Part shown: piece after piece, positions 10,967-22,605 of the stretch
How positions within the stretch are numbered: the stretch's first letter is position 1
Layout of the letters: the number at the start of each line of letters is the position of its first letter
Assembly: GCA_023091665.1 (NCBI GenBank)
Contig: JALJCQ010000012.1
Location: 806,001 to 870,000 of the forward strand
From: Pythium myriotylum
Taxonomy: Eukaryota > Oomycota > Peronosporomycetes > Pythiales > Pythiaceae
Length of the DNA: 64,000 nt
Direction of reading: 5' to 3'
Made by a program: the position numbers and the translations under genes
The notes under the pieces: model-generated
Databases searched by the model: none
Told to the model about the DNA's origin: nothing
The model's input: only the letters and a program-made list of their open reading frames with translations

Positions 10967-11575
10967 CCGTGGTGCCCAAAAGCGCTTGTACACCCAAGCT
11001 ACTGAAACCCGCTATGCGCATCTCTACAAGGTTGCCTGTTTTTATGCGCTCTCTAATAGAAAAGCTTGTCTGTGAACCGGTTAGGAAATCCAATATACCG
11101 GTACGTGTGATCGGAAAGTTGAAGTGTTTTCCGACAACGAATCATTCTTTGAACTTCAGACCCTACCCTAGCTACGCAGCTCAATCATGTCTGGGGGTAC
11201 ATTCGACTTTATTGCGATTGAGAAGTGGCCGACCGACGTCACAAACTGCAATCTGCTCAAGAGGCAGGTTTAGAACCGTCCGTTTGTACAACTTGTAGAA
11301 TGGGTTCGTCAGGGTTAGGTTAGTCAAAGGTAATTGGCCAAAAGAAGTTTAGATTTTGGTGGTTGGGAGGAACAACTTCTGGACCACCACCAGAAAGCAA
11401 CGCCACGTCATGCAGCTCTCTGTTCTTCTCCTCCTACTCCTATTCCATCACGATCTGCCCCCCAAGGAGCTGCTTCTGGTCGCCAGGCAGCTCCAGGCGC
11501 CACCCAGGGCGCCCCTGAGCCTCGGTACCCGGTTCGACTTGACCGAAATGGCAGCTGCCAGTTCTTCTTCCGCAC
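10967..11575. other. unique sequence left of the tRNA array, no gene recognised
   Basis: Short overlapping frames only, with no domain seen. The sequence matching the tandem unit begins at about 11576. Confidence 0.5.
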
Positions 11576-12461
11576 CACTAAACCAACCTACTTCAACACA
11601 ACAAACACATCATCCACACACATCTGCTTTGACGACCAGCGCCACGACTGAAAATACTCTGAATACTCTGAATACTCTGAGTACTCACCTTTCTCCCATT
11701 CTTTCCTCCCTGCCTCTGCTGTTCTCACGACTCCTAGCTTTCGCCCACACTTTCATATACACTTTCGGCTAGATCTCCGCCTTCGCCACAACAATCCACA
11801 CGTCCGGGCTCTGAATATCGTCTCCAACTCGAAGACGCCTTTCCTCTGCCAGTCACACGGAAAACCATCGCGCCGAGATCGACCTCAACCAACGCACAAG
11901 ATCGACAAGGCTCTTCCACGCATCGACTCAGCCAGCCACGCACGAGCGCATCGCCACGTGACTTCACACACTTCCACGCCACAAGCCCCCCTCTTGCCGC
12001 CTCTTGCCGCCTCTTGCCCCCTCTTGCCCCCTCTTGCCCCCTCTTGTCCCCTATTGCCCCCTCTTGACCCAGTCCTCGATGTGGATGAACGCAACTGACA
12101 AACCCATTTGCAAGCACGTCGACTCGACGGCCGCAACCAATCACCACGAGGTGTTGGAGAAGCAAGGGGTAGTATGGTGCGTCCGAGTTGCGTGTATCAA
12201 GTACGAGAACCTGTGCAGCATAGTTCGTGTCGCTCATTCTGGTGTGTGTGTGCGCGTGCATGTAATCATGCCAGTCATTGTGGTGCGTGTGCGCGAGTAT
12301 GTTCTTTCCTCCTTTCCGGTGCAGGGTGAGATCTTGCAGTGACTGGTGTGTTGAGTTTCATTCGCCGCGAAGGCTCCACGAGGATGCACGAGAGATTGAT
12401 TGATGGAGCGTGTGCGTGCTGTAGTACGCCCGGGTGTGTGGGAGATGGTTATCGAATAGGG

Positions 12462-12483
12462 AAAAGAAAAGAAAAGGATAAAA
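12462..12483 (-). terminator. candidate Pol III terminator cluster for tRNA-Lys (representative copy)
   Basis: On the tRNA strand this region reads as four separate T4 runs. It is the first place after the tRNA 3' end (12578) with four or more T, 94 nt downstream; only a T3 occurs closer. Pol III normally stops at T4 or longer within a few tens of bases, so a long trailer is implied. The same cluster is in every unit. Confidence 0.5.
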
Positions 12484-12577
12484 GCATGGACGTGGAGTGG
12501 AGCAAAGAGGGCCGTTGGTAAGCAAGGTCCGCCGGGTAGCAGCACACGGAAGGGAACGCATCCTGCACAAAGAGGAG

Positions 12578-12650
12578 CGCCCCCCGTGGGGCTCGAACCC
12601 ACGACCACTGGCTTAAAAGGCCAGCGCTCTACCGACTGAGCTAGACGGGC
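12578..12650 (-). tRNA. tRNA-Lys(UUU), copy 1
   Basis: This 73-nt gene folds as a standard cloverleaf: acceptor 7 bp, D stem GCTC/GAGC, anticodon stem CTGGC/GCCAG with loop CTTTTAA (anticodon UUU), variable loop TGGTC, and T arm GTGGG/CCCAC with loop TTCGAGC. The discriminator base is G and no CCA is encoded. There is no intron. The acceptor stem has a G5-G68 mismatch and a U6-G67 wobble. A box and B box are intact. All copies in the window look identical. Here the tRNA 5' side is followed by a 5'-truncated short element. Confidence 0.95.
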
Positions 12651-13308
12651 CATCACCCCCGACCCTCTCCACACCCAGTCGCCATGACCAAGAGTGCTGC
12701 GAGAGCCAAGACCAAGCGCAAGAAGCTTGGCATCGGGACGCTGCCGCCACCGCGCCGACCAGTCGGCATCCCATGCGTGCTTCCTTCGGCTTCATCGGGA
12801 GAGCCGACATTCACCACATGGAGAGCGCGCGCCAGAGCTCGGCCACGCCGTGACCAACACTCACGGCACCCAGCCACCAACCTTCACTCACGAGACCGTT
12901 GGGTAACCAACACTCACCGACACCAACCTCAACCCAACCAGCACTCACCGACACCAACCTCAACCCAACCAGCATTCAAGCAACCCAGCATCAACCCAAC
13001 CGGCATTCAGCCAACCCAGCTTCAACCCAACCAACACTCAAGCAACCCAGCATCAACATACCAGCAAACCAGCAAATGAAGGTCAAGTTAACCCAGTACC
13101 CAGCTTCAACGACAACAGAACAACAACCTCAACAACCCAACGAACCATGACGCAAGGATTCATCCTCTCAGCACAAACCGACCAGCCAACCACGAGACTC
13201 AACCGAACCTTAGCAACATAGGACCCGCACGGGATTAGCGAGCAGTTAGAAGTCAGTCGTAAATGCTAGTGCAGCAATACAGACGCCTTGAAACTGAGCT
13301 AGACGGGC
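12651..13308 (+). mobile_element. short non-autonomous element, 5'-truncated copy
   Basis: The copy begins within the element (at the sequence found 80 bp inside full copies) yet sits at exactly the same base next to the tRNA and ends with the same 16-bp target duplication (13293-13308). It also lacks 40 bp near 12845, between short direct repeats. 5' truncation at a fixed target is the signature of target-primed reverse transcription. Confidence 0.85.
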
Positions 13309-14372
13309 GTACCTTACTACCTCCCAAATCTTATCTCACAAAAAACGAGATCACCACACAACACTAAACCAACCTACTTCAACACAACAACACATCATCC
13401 ACACACATCTGCTTTGACGACCAGCGCCACGACTGAAAATACTCTGAATACTCTGAATACTCTGAATACTCACCTTTCTCCCATTCTTTCCTCCCTGCCT
13501 CTGCTGTTCTCACGACTCCTAGCTTTCGCCCACACTTTCATATACACTTTCGGCTAGATCTCCGCCTTCGCCACAACAATCCACACGTCCGGGCTCTGAA
13601 TATCGTCTCCAACTCGAAGACGCCTTTCCTCTGCCAGTCACACGGAAAACCATCGCGCCGAGATCGACCTCAACCAACGCACAAGATCGACAAGGCTCTT
13701 CCACGCATCGACTCAGCCAGCCACGCACGAGCGCATCGCCACGTGACTTCACACACTTCCACGCCACAAGCCCCCCTCTTGCCGCCTCTTGCCGCCTCTT
13801 GCCCCCTCTTGCCCCCTCTTGTCCCCTATTGCCCCCTCTTGCCCCCTATTGCCCCCTCTTGACCCAGTCCTCGATGTGGATGAACGCAACTGACAAACCC
13901 ATTTGCAAGCACGTCGACTCGACGGCCGCAACCAATCACCACGAGGTGTTGGAGAAGCAAGGGGTAGTATGGTGCGTCCGAGTTGCGTGTATCAAGTACG
14001 AGAACCTGTGCAGCATAGTTCGTGTCGCTCATTCTGGTGTGTGTGTGCGCGTGCATGTAATCATGCCAGTCATTGTGGTGCGTGTGCGCGAGTATGTTCT
14101 TTCCTCCTTTCCGGTGCAGGGTGAGATCTTGCAGTGACTGGTGTGTTGAGTTTCATTCGCCGCGAAGGCTCCACGAGGATGCACGAGAGATTGATTGATG
14201 GAGCGTGTGCGTGCTGTAGTACGCCCGGGTGTGTGGGAGATGGTTATCGAATAGGGAAAAGAAAAGAAAAGGATAAAAGCATGGACGTGGAGTGGAGCAA
14301 AGAGGGCCGTTGGTAAGCAAGGTCCGCCGGGTAGCAGCACACGGAAGGGAACGCATCCTGCACAAAGAGGAG

Positions 14373-14445
14373 CGCCCCCCGTGGGGCTCGAACCCACGAC
14401 CACTGGCTTAAAAGGCCAGCGCTCTACCGACTGAGCTAGACGGGC
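14373..14445 (-). tRNA. tRNA-Lys(UUU), copy 2
   Basis: Identical to copy 1. Its 5' flank is the native spacer, so it is an empty target site. Confidence 0.95.
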
Positions 14446-15583
14446 GTACCTTACTACCTCCCAAATCTTATCTCACAAAAAACGAGATCACCACACAACA
14501 CTAAACCAACCTACTTCAACACAACAAACACATCATCCACACACATCTGCTTTGACGACCAGCGCCACGACTGAAAATACTCTGAATACTCTGAATACTC
14601 TGAGTACTCACCTTTCTCCCATTCTTTCCTCCCTGCCTCTGCTGTTCTCACGACTCCTAGCTTTCGCCCACACTTTCATATACACTTTCGGCTAGATCTC
14701 CGCCTTCGCCACAACAATCCACACGTCCGGGCTCTGAATATCGTCTCCAACTCGAAGACGCCTTTCCTCTGCCAGTCACACGGAAAACCATCGCGCCGAG
14801 ATCGACCTCAACCAACGCACAAGATCGACAAGGCTCTTCCACGCATCGACTCAGCCAGCCACGCACGAGCGCATCGCCACGTGACTTCACACACTTCCAC
14901 GCCACAAGCCCCCCTCTTGCCGCCTCTTGCCGCCTCTTGCCCCCTCTTGCCCCCTCTTGTCCCCTATTGCCCCCTCTTGCCCCCTCTTGCCCCCTCTTGA
15001 CCCAGTCCTCGATGTGGATGAACGCAACTGACAAACCCATTTGCAAGCACGTCGACTCGACGGCCGCAACCAATCACCACGAGGTGTTGGAGAAGCAAGG
15101 GGTAGTATGGTGCGTCCGAGTTGCGTGTATCAAGTACGAGAACCTGTGCAGCATAGTTCGTGTCGCTCATTCTGGTGTGTGTGTGCGCGTGCATGTAATC
15201 ATGCCAGTCATTGTGGTGCGTGTGCGCGAGTATGTTCTTTCCTCCTTTCCGGTGCAGGGTGAGATCTTGCAGTGACTGGTGTGTTGAGTTTCATTCGCCG
15301 CGAAGGCTCCACGAGGATGCACGAGAGATTGATTGATGGAGCGTGTGCGTGCTGTAGTACGCCCGGGTGTGTGGGAGATGGTTATCGAATAGGGAAAAGA
15401 AAAGAAAAGGATAAAAGCATGGACGTGGAGTGGAGCAAAGAGGGCCGTTGGTAAGCAAGGTCCGCCGGGTAGCAGCACACGGAAGGGAACGCATCCTGCA
15501 CAAAGAGGAGCGCCCCCCGTGGGGCTCGAACCCACGACCACTGGCTTAAAAGGCCAGCGCTCTACCGACTGAGCTAGACGGGC
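14446..15583. repeat. representative 1138-bp tandem unit (spacer plus tRNA-Lys)
   Basis: From left to right the unit holds a short inverted repeat in the first 40 bp, three or four tandem copies of a 9-bp CTGAATACT motif (about 14580-14610), an 8-10 copy 10-bp minisatellite based on CTTGCCCCCT (about 14910-15000) whose copy number differs between units, a GT-rich tract (about 15170-15230), an AAAAG run (about 15395-15415) and the tRNA at 15511-15583. Open frames of 60-175 aa occur in several registers but are mutually overlapping and are not supported as genes. Confidence 0.9.
15511..15583 (-). tRNA. tRNA-Lys(UUU), copy 3
   Basis: Empty site: native spacer directly 5' of the gene. Confidence 0.95.
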
Positions 15584-16648
15584 GTACCTTACTACCTCCC
15601 AAATCTTATCTCACAAAAAACGAGATCACCACACAACACTAAACCAACCTACTTCAACACAACAAACACATCATCCACACACATCTGCTTTGACGACCAG
15701 CGCCACGACTGAAAATACTCTGAATACTCTGAATACTCTGAGTACTCACCTTTCTCCCATTCTTTCCTCCCTGCCTCTGCTGTTCTCACGACTCCTAGCT
15801 TTCGCCCACACTTTCATATACACTTTCGGCTAGATCTCCGCCTTCGCCACAACAATCCACACGTCCGGGCTCTGAATATCGTCTCCAACTCGAAGACGCC
15901 TTTCCTCTGCCAGTCACACGGAAAACCATCGCGCCGAGATCGACCTCAACCAACGCACAAGATCGACAAGGCTCTTCCACGCATCGACTCAGCCAGCCAC
16001 GCACGAGCGCATCGCCACGTGACTTCACACACTTCCACGCCACAAGCCCCCCTCTTGCCGCCTCTTGCCGCCTCTTGCCCCCTCTTGCCCCCTCTTGTCC
16101 CCTATTGCCCCCTCTTGCCCCCTATTGCCCCCTCTTGACCCAGTCCTCGATGTGGATGAACGCAACTGACAAACCCATTTGCAAGCACGTCGACTCGACG
16201 GCCGCAACCAATCACCACGAGGTGTTGGAGAAGCAAGGGGTAGTATGGTGCGTCCGAGTTGCGTGTATCAAGTACGAGAACCTGTGCAGCATAGTTCGTG
16301 TCGCTCATTCTGGTGTGTGTGTGCGCGTGCATGTAATCATGCCAGTCATTGTGGTGCGTGTGCGCGAGTATGTTCTTTCCTCCTTTCCGGTGCAGGGTGA
16401 GATCTTGCAGTGACTGGTGTGTTGAGTTTCATTCGCCGCGAAGGCTCCACGAGGATGCACGAGAGATTGATTGATGGAGCGTGTGCGTGCTGTAGTACGC
16501 CCGGGTGTGTGGGAGATGGTTATCGAATAGGGAAAAGAAAAGAAAAGGATAAAAGCATGGACGTGGAGTGGAGCAAAGAGGGCCGTTGGTAAGCAAGGTC
16601 CGCCGGGTAGCAGCACACGGAAGGGAACGCATCCTGCACAAAGAGGAG

Positions 16649-16721
16649 CGCCCCCCGTGGGGCTCGAACCCACGACCACTGGCTTAAAAGGCCAGCGCTC
16701 TACCGACTGAGCTAGACGGGC
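16649..16721 (-). tRNA. tRNA-Lys(UUU), copy 4
   Basis: Empty site: native spacer directly 5' of the gene. Confidence 0.95.
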
Positions 16722-17786
16722 GTACCTTACTACCTCCCAAATCTTATCTCACAAAAAACGAGATCACCACACAACACTAAACCAACCTACTTCAACACAA
16801 CAAACACATCATCCACACACATCTGCTTTGACGACCAGCGCCACGACTGAAAATACTCTGAATACTCTGAATACTCTGAGTACTCACCTTTCTCCCATTC
16901 TTTCCTCCCTGCCTCTGCTGTTCTCACGACTCCTAGCTTTCGCCCACACTTTCATATACACTTTCGGCTAGATCTCCGCCTTCGCCACAACAATCCACAC
17001 GTCCGGGCTCTGAATATCGTCTCCAACTCGAAGACGCCTTTCCTCTGCCAGTCACACGGAAAACCATCGCGCCGAGATCGACCTCAACCAACGCACAAGA
17101 TCGACAAGGCTCTTCCACGCATCGACTCAGCCAGCCACGCACGAGCGCATCGCCACGTGACTTCACACACTTCCACGCCACAAGCCCCCCTCTTGCCGCC
17201 TCTTGCCGCCTCTTGCCCCCTCTTGCCCCCTCTTGTCCCCTATTGCCCCCTCTTGCCCCCTATTGCCCCCTCTTGACCCAGTCCTCGATGTGGATGAACG
17301 CAACTGACAAACCCATTTGCAAGCACGTCGACTCGACGGCCGCAACCAATCACCACGAGGTGTTGGAGAAGCAAGGGGTAGTATGGTGCGTCCGAGTTGC
17401 GTGTATCAAGTACGAGAACCTGTGCAGCATAGTTCGTGTCGCTCATTCTGGTGTGTGTGTGCGCGTGCATGTAATCATGCCAGTCATTGTGGTGCGTGTG
17501 CGCGAGTATGTTCTTTCCTCCTTTCCGGTGCAGGGTGAGATCTTGCAGTGACTGGTGTGTTGAGTTTCATTCGCCGCGAAGGCTCCACGAGGATGCACGA
17601 GAGATTGATTGATGGAGCGTGTGCGTGCTGTAGTACGCCCGGGTGTGTGGGAGATGGTTATCGAATAGGGAAAAGAAAAGAAAAGGATAAAAGCATGGAC
17701 GTGGAGTGGAGCAAAGAGGGCCGTTGGTAAGCAAGGTCCGCCGGGTAGCAGCACACGGAAGGGAACGCATCCTGCACAAAGAGGAG

Positions 17787-17859
17787 CGCCCCCCGTGGGG
17801 CTCGAACCCACGACCACTGGCTTAAAAGGCCAGCGCTCTACCGACTGAGCTAGACGGGC
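17787..17859 (-). tRNA. tRNA-Lys(UUU), copy 5
   Basis: Occupied site: an 810-bp short element abuts tRNA nucleotide 1. Confidence 0.95.
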
Positions 17860-17973
17860 TCACTTCGCAATTTGCTCGCTACCCCTCAAGTGACCAAGTC
17901 CAGAAGTGTCCAGTCCAAGCACCCAGCCCAGCTGCCAGCCCATCACCCCCGACCCTCTCCACACCCAGTCGCC

Positions 17974-18150
17974 ATGACCAAGGGTGCTGCGAGAGCCAAG
18001 ACCAAGCGCAAGAAGCTTGGCATCGGGACGCTGCCGCCACCGCGCCGACCAGTCGGCATCCCATGCGTGCTTCCTTCGGCTTCATCGGGAGAGCCGACAT
18101 TCACCACATGGAGAGCGCGCGCCAGAGCTCGGCCACCCGGTCGACTCTAA
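17974..18150 (+). CDS. small basic ORF in the short element (58 aa)
   Basis: The ORF starts at an ATG in a good eukaryotic context (GCCATGA). Its N-terminus, MTKGAARAKTKRKKLGIG, is strongly basic and resembles a nuclear-localisation or RNA-binding tail; the middle is Pro-rich and the C-terminus is Arg-Ala-rich. It is found at the same offset (114 bp from the element start) in every full-length copy, with only Gly-Ala/Gly-Ser type changes. In the truncated copy at 12684 the frame runs on because of a 40-bp deletion. The copies are too similar to test selection, so a real protein is unproven. It may be a leftover of an ancestral LINE ORF1. No family recognised. Confidence 0.3.
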   Translation: MTKGAARAKTKRKKLGIGTLPPPRRPVGIPCVLPSASSGEPTFTTWRARARARPPGRL

Positions 18151-18653
18151 TATCAACCCACCGCTGATCAACCCACGCCGTGACCAACACTCACGGCACC
18201 CAGCCACCAACCTTCACTCACGAGACCGTTGGGTAACCAACACTCACCGACACCAACCTCAACCCAACCAGCACTCACCGACACCAACCTCAACCCAACC
18301 AGCATTCAAGCAACCCAGCATCAACCCAACCGGCATTCAGCCAACCCAGCTTCAACCCAACCGGCATTCAGCCAACCCAGCTTCAACCCAACCAACACTC
18401 AACTCACCCAGCATCAACATACCAGCAAACCAGCAAATGAAGGTCAAGTTAACCCAGTACCCAGCTTCAACGACAACAGAACAACCACCTCAACAACCCA
18501 ACGAACCATGACGCAAGGATTCATCCTCTCAGCACAAACCGACCAGCCAACCACGAGACTCAACCGAACCTTAGCAACATAAAACCCGCACGGGATTAGC
18601 GAGCAGTTAGAAGTCAGTCGTAAATGCTAGTGCAGCAATACAGACGCCTTGAA

Positions 18654-18669
18654 ACTGAGCTAGACGGGC
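18654..18669 (-). repeat. 16-bp target-site duplication (tRNA-Lys nucleotides 1-16), representative
   Basis: Comparison of empty (14430-14450) and filled sites fixes both edges: the base before ACTGAG differs (G in the tRNA, A in the element) and the base after GGGC is G (spacer) or T (element start). The same 16 bp follows each short element and LINE 1. First-strand nicking would lie between tRNA nucleotides 16 and 17, the second nick at the 5' end of the gene. Confidence 0.88.
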
Positions 18670-19734
18670 GTACCTTACTACCTCCCAAATCTTATCTCAC
18701 AAAAAACGAGATCACCACACAACACTAAACCAACCTACTTCAACACAACAAACACATCATCCACACACATCTGCTTTGACGACCAGCGCCACGACTGAAA
18801 ATACTCTGAATACTCTGAATACTCTGAGTACTCACCTTTCTCCCATTCTTTCCTCCCTGCCTCTGCTGTTCTCACGACTCCTAGCTTTCGCCCACACTTT
18901 CATATACACTTTCGGCTAGATCTCCGCCTTCGCCACAACAATCCACACGTCCGGGCTCTGAATATCGTCTCCAACTCGAAGACGCCTTTCCTCTGCCAGT
19001 CACACGGAAAACCATCGCGCCGAGATCGACCTCAACCAACGCACAAGATCGACAAGGCTCTTCCACGCATCGACTCAGCCAGCCACGCACGAGCGCATCG
19101 CCACGTGACTTCACACACTTCCACGCCACAAGCCCCCCTCTTGCCGCCTCTTGCCGCCTCTTGCCCCCTCTTGCCCCCTCTTGTCCCCTATTGCCCCCTC
19201 TTGCCCCCTCTTGCCCCCTCTTGACCCAGTCCTCGATGTGGATGAACGCAACTGACAAACCCATTTGCAAGCACGTCGACTCGACGGCCGCAACCAATCA
19301 CCACGAGGTGTTGGAGAAGCAAGGGGTAGTATGGTGCGTCCGAGTTGCGTGTATCAAGTACGAGAACCTGTGCAGCATAGTTCGTGTCGCTCATTCTGGT
19401 GTGTGTGTGCGCGTGCATGTAATCATGCCAGTCATTGTGGTGCGTGTGCGCGAGTATGTTCTTTCCTCCTTTCCGGTGCAGGGTGAGATCTTGCAGTGAC
19501 TGGTGTGTTGAGTTTCATTCGCCGCGAAGGCTCCACGAGGATGCACGAGAGATTGATTGATGGAGCGTGTGCGTGCTGTAGTACGCCCGGGTGTGTGGGA
19601 GATGGTTATCGAATAGGGAAAAGAAAAGAAAAGGATAAAAGCATGGACGTGGAGTGGAGCAAAGAGGGCCGTTGGTAAGCAAGGTCCGCCGGGTAGCAGC
19701 ACACGGAAGGGAACGCATCCTGCACAAAGAGGAG

Positions 19735-19807
19735 CGCCCCCCGTGGGGCTCGAACCCACGACCACTGGCTTAAAAGGCCAGCGCTCTACCGACTGAGCTA
19801 GACGGGC
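19735..19807 (-). tRNA. tRNA-Lys(UUU), copy 6
   Basis: Its 5' side carries an extra 40-nt tRNA fragment and then an element. Confidence 0.95.
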
Positions 19808-19847
19808 GCTTAAAAGGCCAGCGCTCTACCGACTGAGCTAGACGGGC
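19808..19847 (-). repeat. 40-nt duplicated tRNA-Lys 5' half
   Basis: An exact copy of tRNA nucleotides 1-40, through the anticodon loop, lies between the intact tRNA and the next short element. It lacks the T arm and B box, so it is not a gene. The same 40-nt piece recurs at four other places. Confidence 0.9.
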
Positions 19848-20657
19848 TCACTTCGCAATTTGCTCGCTACCCCTCAAGTGACCAAGTCCAGAAGTGTCCA
19901 GTCCAAGCACCCAGCCCAGCTGCCAGCCCATCACCCCCGACCCTCTCCACACCCAGTCGCCATGACCAAGGGTGCTGCGAGAGCCAAGACCAAGCGCAAG
20001 AAGCTTGGCATCGGGACGCTGCCGCCACCGCGCCGACCAGTCGGCATCCCATGCGTGCTTCCTTCGGCTTCATCGGGAGAGCCGACATTCACCACATGGA
20101 GAGCGCGCGCCAGAGCTCGGCCACCCGGTCGACTCTAATATCAACCCACCGCTGATCAACCCACGCCGTGACCAACACTCACGGCACCCAGCCACCAACC
20201 TTCACTCACGAGACCGTTGGGTAACCAACACTCACCGACACCAACCTCAACCCAACCAGCACTCACCGACACCAACCTCAACCCAACCAGCATTCAAGCA
20301 ACCCAGCATCAACCCAACCGGCATTCAGCCAACCCAGCATCAACCCAACCGGCATTCAGCCAACCCAGCTTCAACCCAACCAACACTCAACTCACCCAGC
20401 ATCAACATACCAGCAAACCAGCAAATGAAGGTCAAGTTAACCCAGTACCCAGCTTCAACGACAACAGAACAACCACCTCAACAACCCAACGAACCATGAC
20501 GCAAGGATTCATCCTCTCAGCACAAACCGACCAGCCAACCACGAGACTCAACCGAACCTTAGCAACATAAAACCCGCACGGGATTAGCGAGCAGTTAGAA
20601 GTCAGTCGTAAATGCTAGTGCAGCAATACAGACGCCTTGAAACTGAGCTAGACGGGC
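19848..20657 (+). mobile_element. short non-autonomous element, 810 bp
   Basis: Full length, inserted after the 40-nt tRNA half. One minisatellite unit differs from the reference copy. Target duplication at 20642-20657. Confidence 0.87.
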
Positions 20658-21722
20658 GTACCTTACTACCTCCCAAATCTTATCTCACAAAAAACGAGAT
20701 CACCACACAACACTAAACCAACCTACTTCAACACAACAAACACATCATCCACACACATCTGCTTTGACGACCAGCGCCACGACTGAAAATACTCTGAATA
20801 CTCTGAATACTCTGAGTACTCACCTTTCTCCCATTCTTTCCTCCCTGCCTCTGCTGTTCTCACGACTCCTAGCTTTCGCCCACACTTTCATATACACTTT
20901 CGGCTAGATCTCCGCCTTCGCCACAACAATCCACACGTCCGGGCTCTGAATATCGTCTCCAACTCGAAGACGCCTTTCCTCTGCCAGTCACACGGAAAAC
21001 CATCGCGCCGAGATCGACCTCAACCAACGCACAAGATCGACAAGGCTCTTCCACGCATCGACTCAGCCAGCCACGCACGAGCGCATCGCCACGTGACTTC
21101 ACACACTTCCACGCCACAAGCCCCCCTCTTGCCGCCTCTTGCCGCCTCTTGCCCCCTCTTGCCCCCTCTTGTCCCCTATTGCCCCCTCTTGCCCCCTATT
21201 GCCCCCTCTTGACCCAGTCCTCGATGTGGATGAACGCAACTGACAAACCCATTTGCAAGCACGTCGACTCGACGGCCGCAACCAATCACCACGAGGTGTT
21301 GGAGAAGCAAGGGGTAGTATGGTGCGTCCGAGTTGCGTGTATCAAGTACGAGAACCTGTGCAGCATAGTTCGTGTCGCTCATTCTGGTGTGTGTGTGCGC
21401 GTGCATGTAATCATGCCAGTCATTGTGGTGCGTGTGCGCGAGTATGTTCTTTCCTCCTTTCCGGTGCAGGGTGAGATCTTGCAGTGACTGGTGTGTTGAG
21501 TTTCATTCGCCGCGAAGGCTCCACGAGGATGCACGAGAGATTGATTGATGGAGCGTGTGCGTGCTGTAGTACGCCCGGGTGTGTGGGAGATGGTTATCGA
21601 ATAGGGAAAAGAAAAGAAAAGGATAAAAGCATGGACGTGGAGTGGAGCAAAGAGGGCCGTTGGTAAGCAAGGTCCGCCGGGTAGCAGCACACGGAAGGGA
21701 ACGCATCCTGCACAAAGAGGAG

Positions 21723-21795
21723 CGCCCCCCGTGGGGCTCGAACCCACGACCACTGGCTTAAAAGGCCAGCGCTCTACCGACTGAGCTAGACGGGC
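21723..21795 (-). tRNA. tRNA-Lys(UUU), copy 7
   Basis: Occupied by a short element directly at nucleotide 1. Confidence 0.95.
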
Positions 21796-22605
21796 TCACT
21801 TCGCAATTTGCTCGCTACCCCTCAAGTGACCAAGTCCAGAAGTGTCCAGTCCAAGCACCCAGCCCAGCTGCCAGCCCATCACCCCCGACCCTCTCCACAC
21901 CCAGTCGCCATGACCAAGGGTGCTGCGAGAGCCAAGACCAAGCGCAAGAAGCTTGGCATCGGGACGCTGCCGCCACCGCGCCGACCAGTCGGCATCCCAT
22001 GCGTGCTTCCTTCGGCTTCATCGGGAGAGCCGACATTCACCACATGGAGAGCGCGCGCCAGAGCTCGGCCACCCGGTCGACTCTAATATCAACCCACCGC
22101 TGATCAACCCACGCCGTGACCAACACTCACGGCACCCAGCCACCAACCTTCACTCACGAGACCGTTGGGTAACCAACACTCACCGACACCAACCTCAACC
22201 CAACCAGCACTCACCGACACCAACCTCAACCCAACCAGCATTCAAGCAACCCAGCATCAACCCAACCGGCATTCAGCCAACCCAGCTTCAACCCAACCGG
22301 CATTCAGCCAACCCAGCTTCAACCCAACCAACACTCAACTCACCCAGCATCAACATACCAGCAAACCAGCAAATGAAGGTCAAGTTAACCCAGTACCCAG
22401 CTTCAACGACAACAGAACAACCACCTCAACAACCCAACGAACCATGACGCAAGGATTCATCCTCTCAGCACAAACCGACCAGCCAACCACGAGACTCAAC
22501 CGAACCTTAGCAACATAAAACCCGCACGGGATTAGCGAGCAGTTAGAAGTCAGTCGTAAATGCTAGTGCAGCAATACAGACGCCTTGAAACTGAGCTAGA
22601 CGGGC
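21796..22605 (+). mobile_element. short non-autonomous element, 810 bp
   Basis: Same minisatellite structure as the copy at 17860. Target duplication at 22590-22605. Confidence 0.87.

Larger units (their letters stand above)
17860..18669 (+). mobile_element. short non-autonomous element, full-length 810-bp copy (reference)
   Basis: The insert starts at TCACTTCGCAATTTGC, matching the LINE 5' end at 15 of 16 positions. It ends in AATACAGACGCCTTGAA, the same 17 bases as the LINE 3' end. A copy of tRNA nucleotides 1-16 follows as target duplication (18654-18669, ACTGAGCTAGACGGGC). Inside are a small basic ORF (17974-18150), a 31-bp minisatellite of five diverged copies (about 18240-18420) and a 3' segment of about 90 bp. 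No reverse transcriptase is encoded, so mobilisation must come from elsewhere, most simply from the LINE that shares its termini and target. Confidence 0.88.

Noticed and set aside
13799..14137. Plus-strand 112-aa frame repeated in every unit
   Set aside because: It begins in a 10-bp minisatellite and has no domain; its length varies with repeat number, as expected by chance.
14029..14403. Minus-strand 124-aa frame repeated in every unit, reading through the tRNA
   Set aside because: It overlaps the tRNA gene and other equally long frames on both strands; repetition only reflects unit identity.
18229..18582. 117-aa and 175-aa Gln/Pro/Thr-rich frames in the short elements
   Set aside because: They translate the 31-bp minisatellite in two registers; 31 is not a multiple of three, so units change frame and the sequence is not conserved as protein.
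18650..18669. Second tRNA-Lys gene at each element 3' end
   Set aside because: Only nucleotides 1-16 are present; the rest is element sequence, so it is a target duplication.
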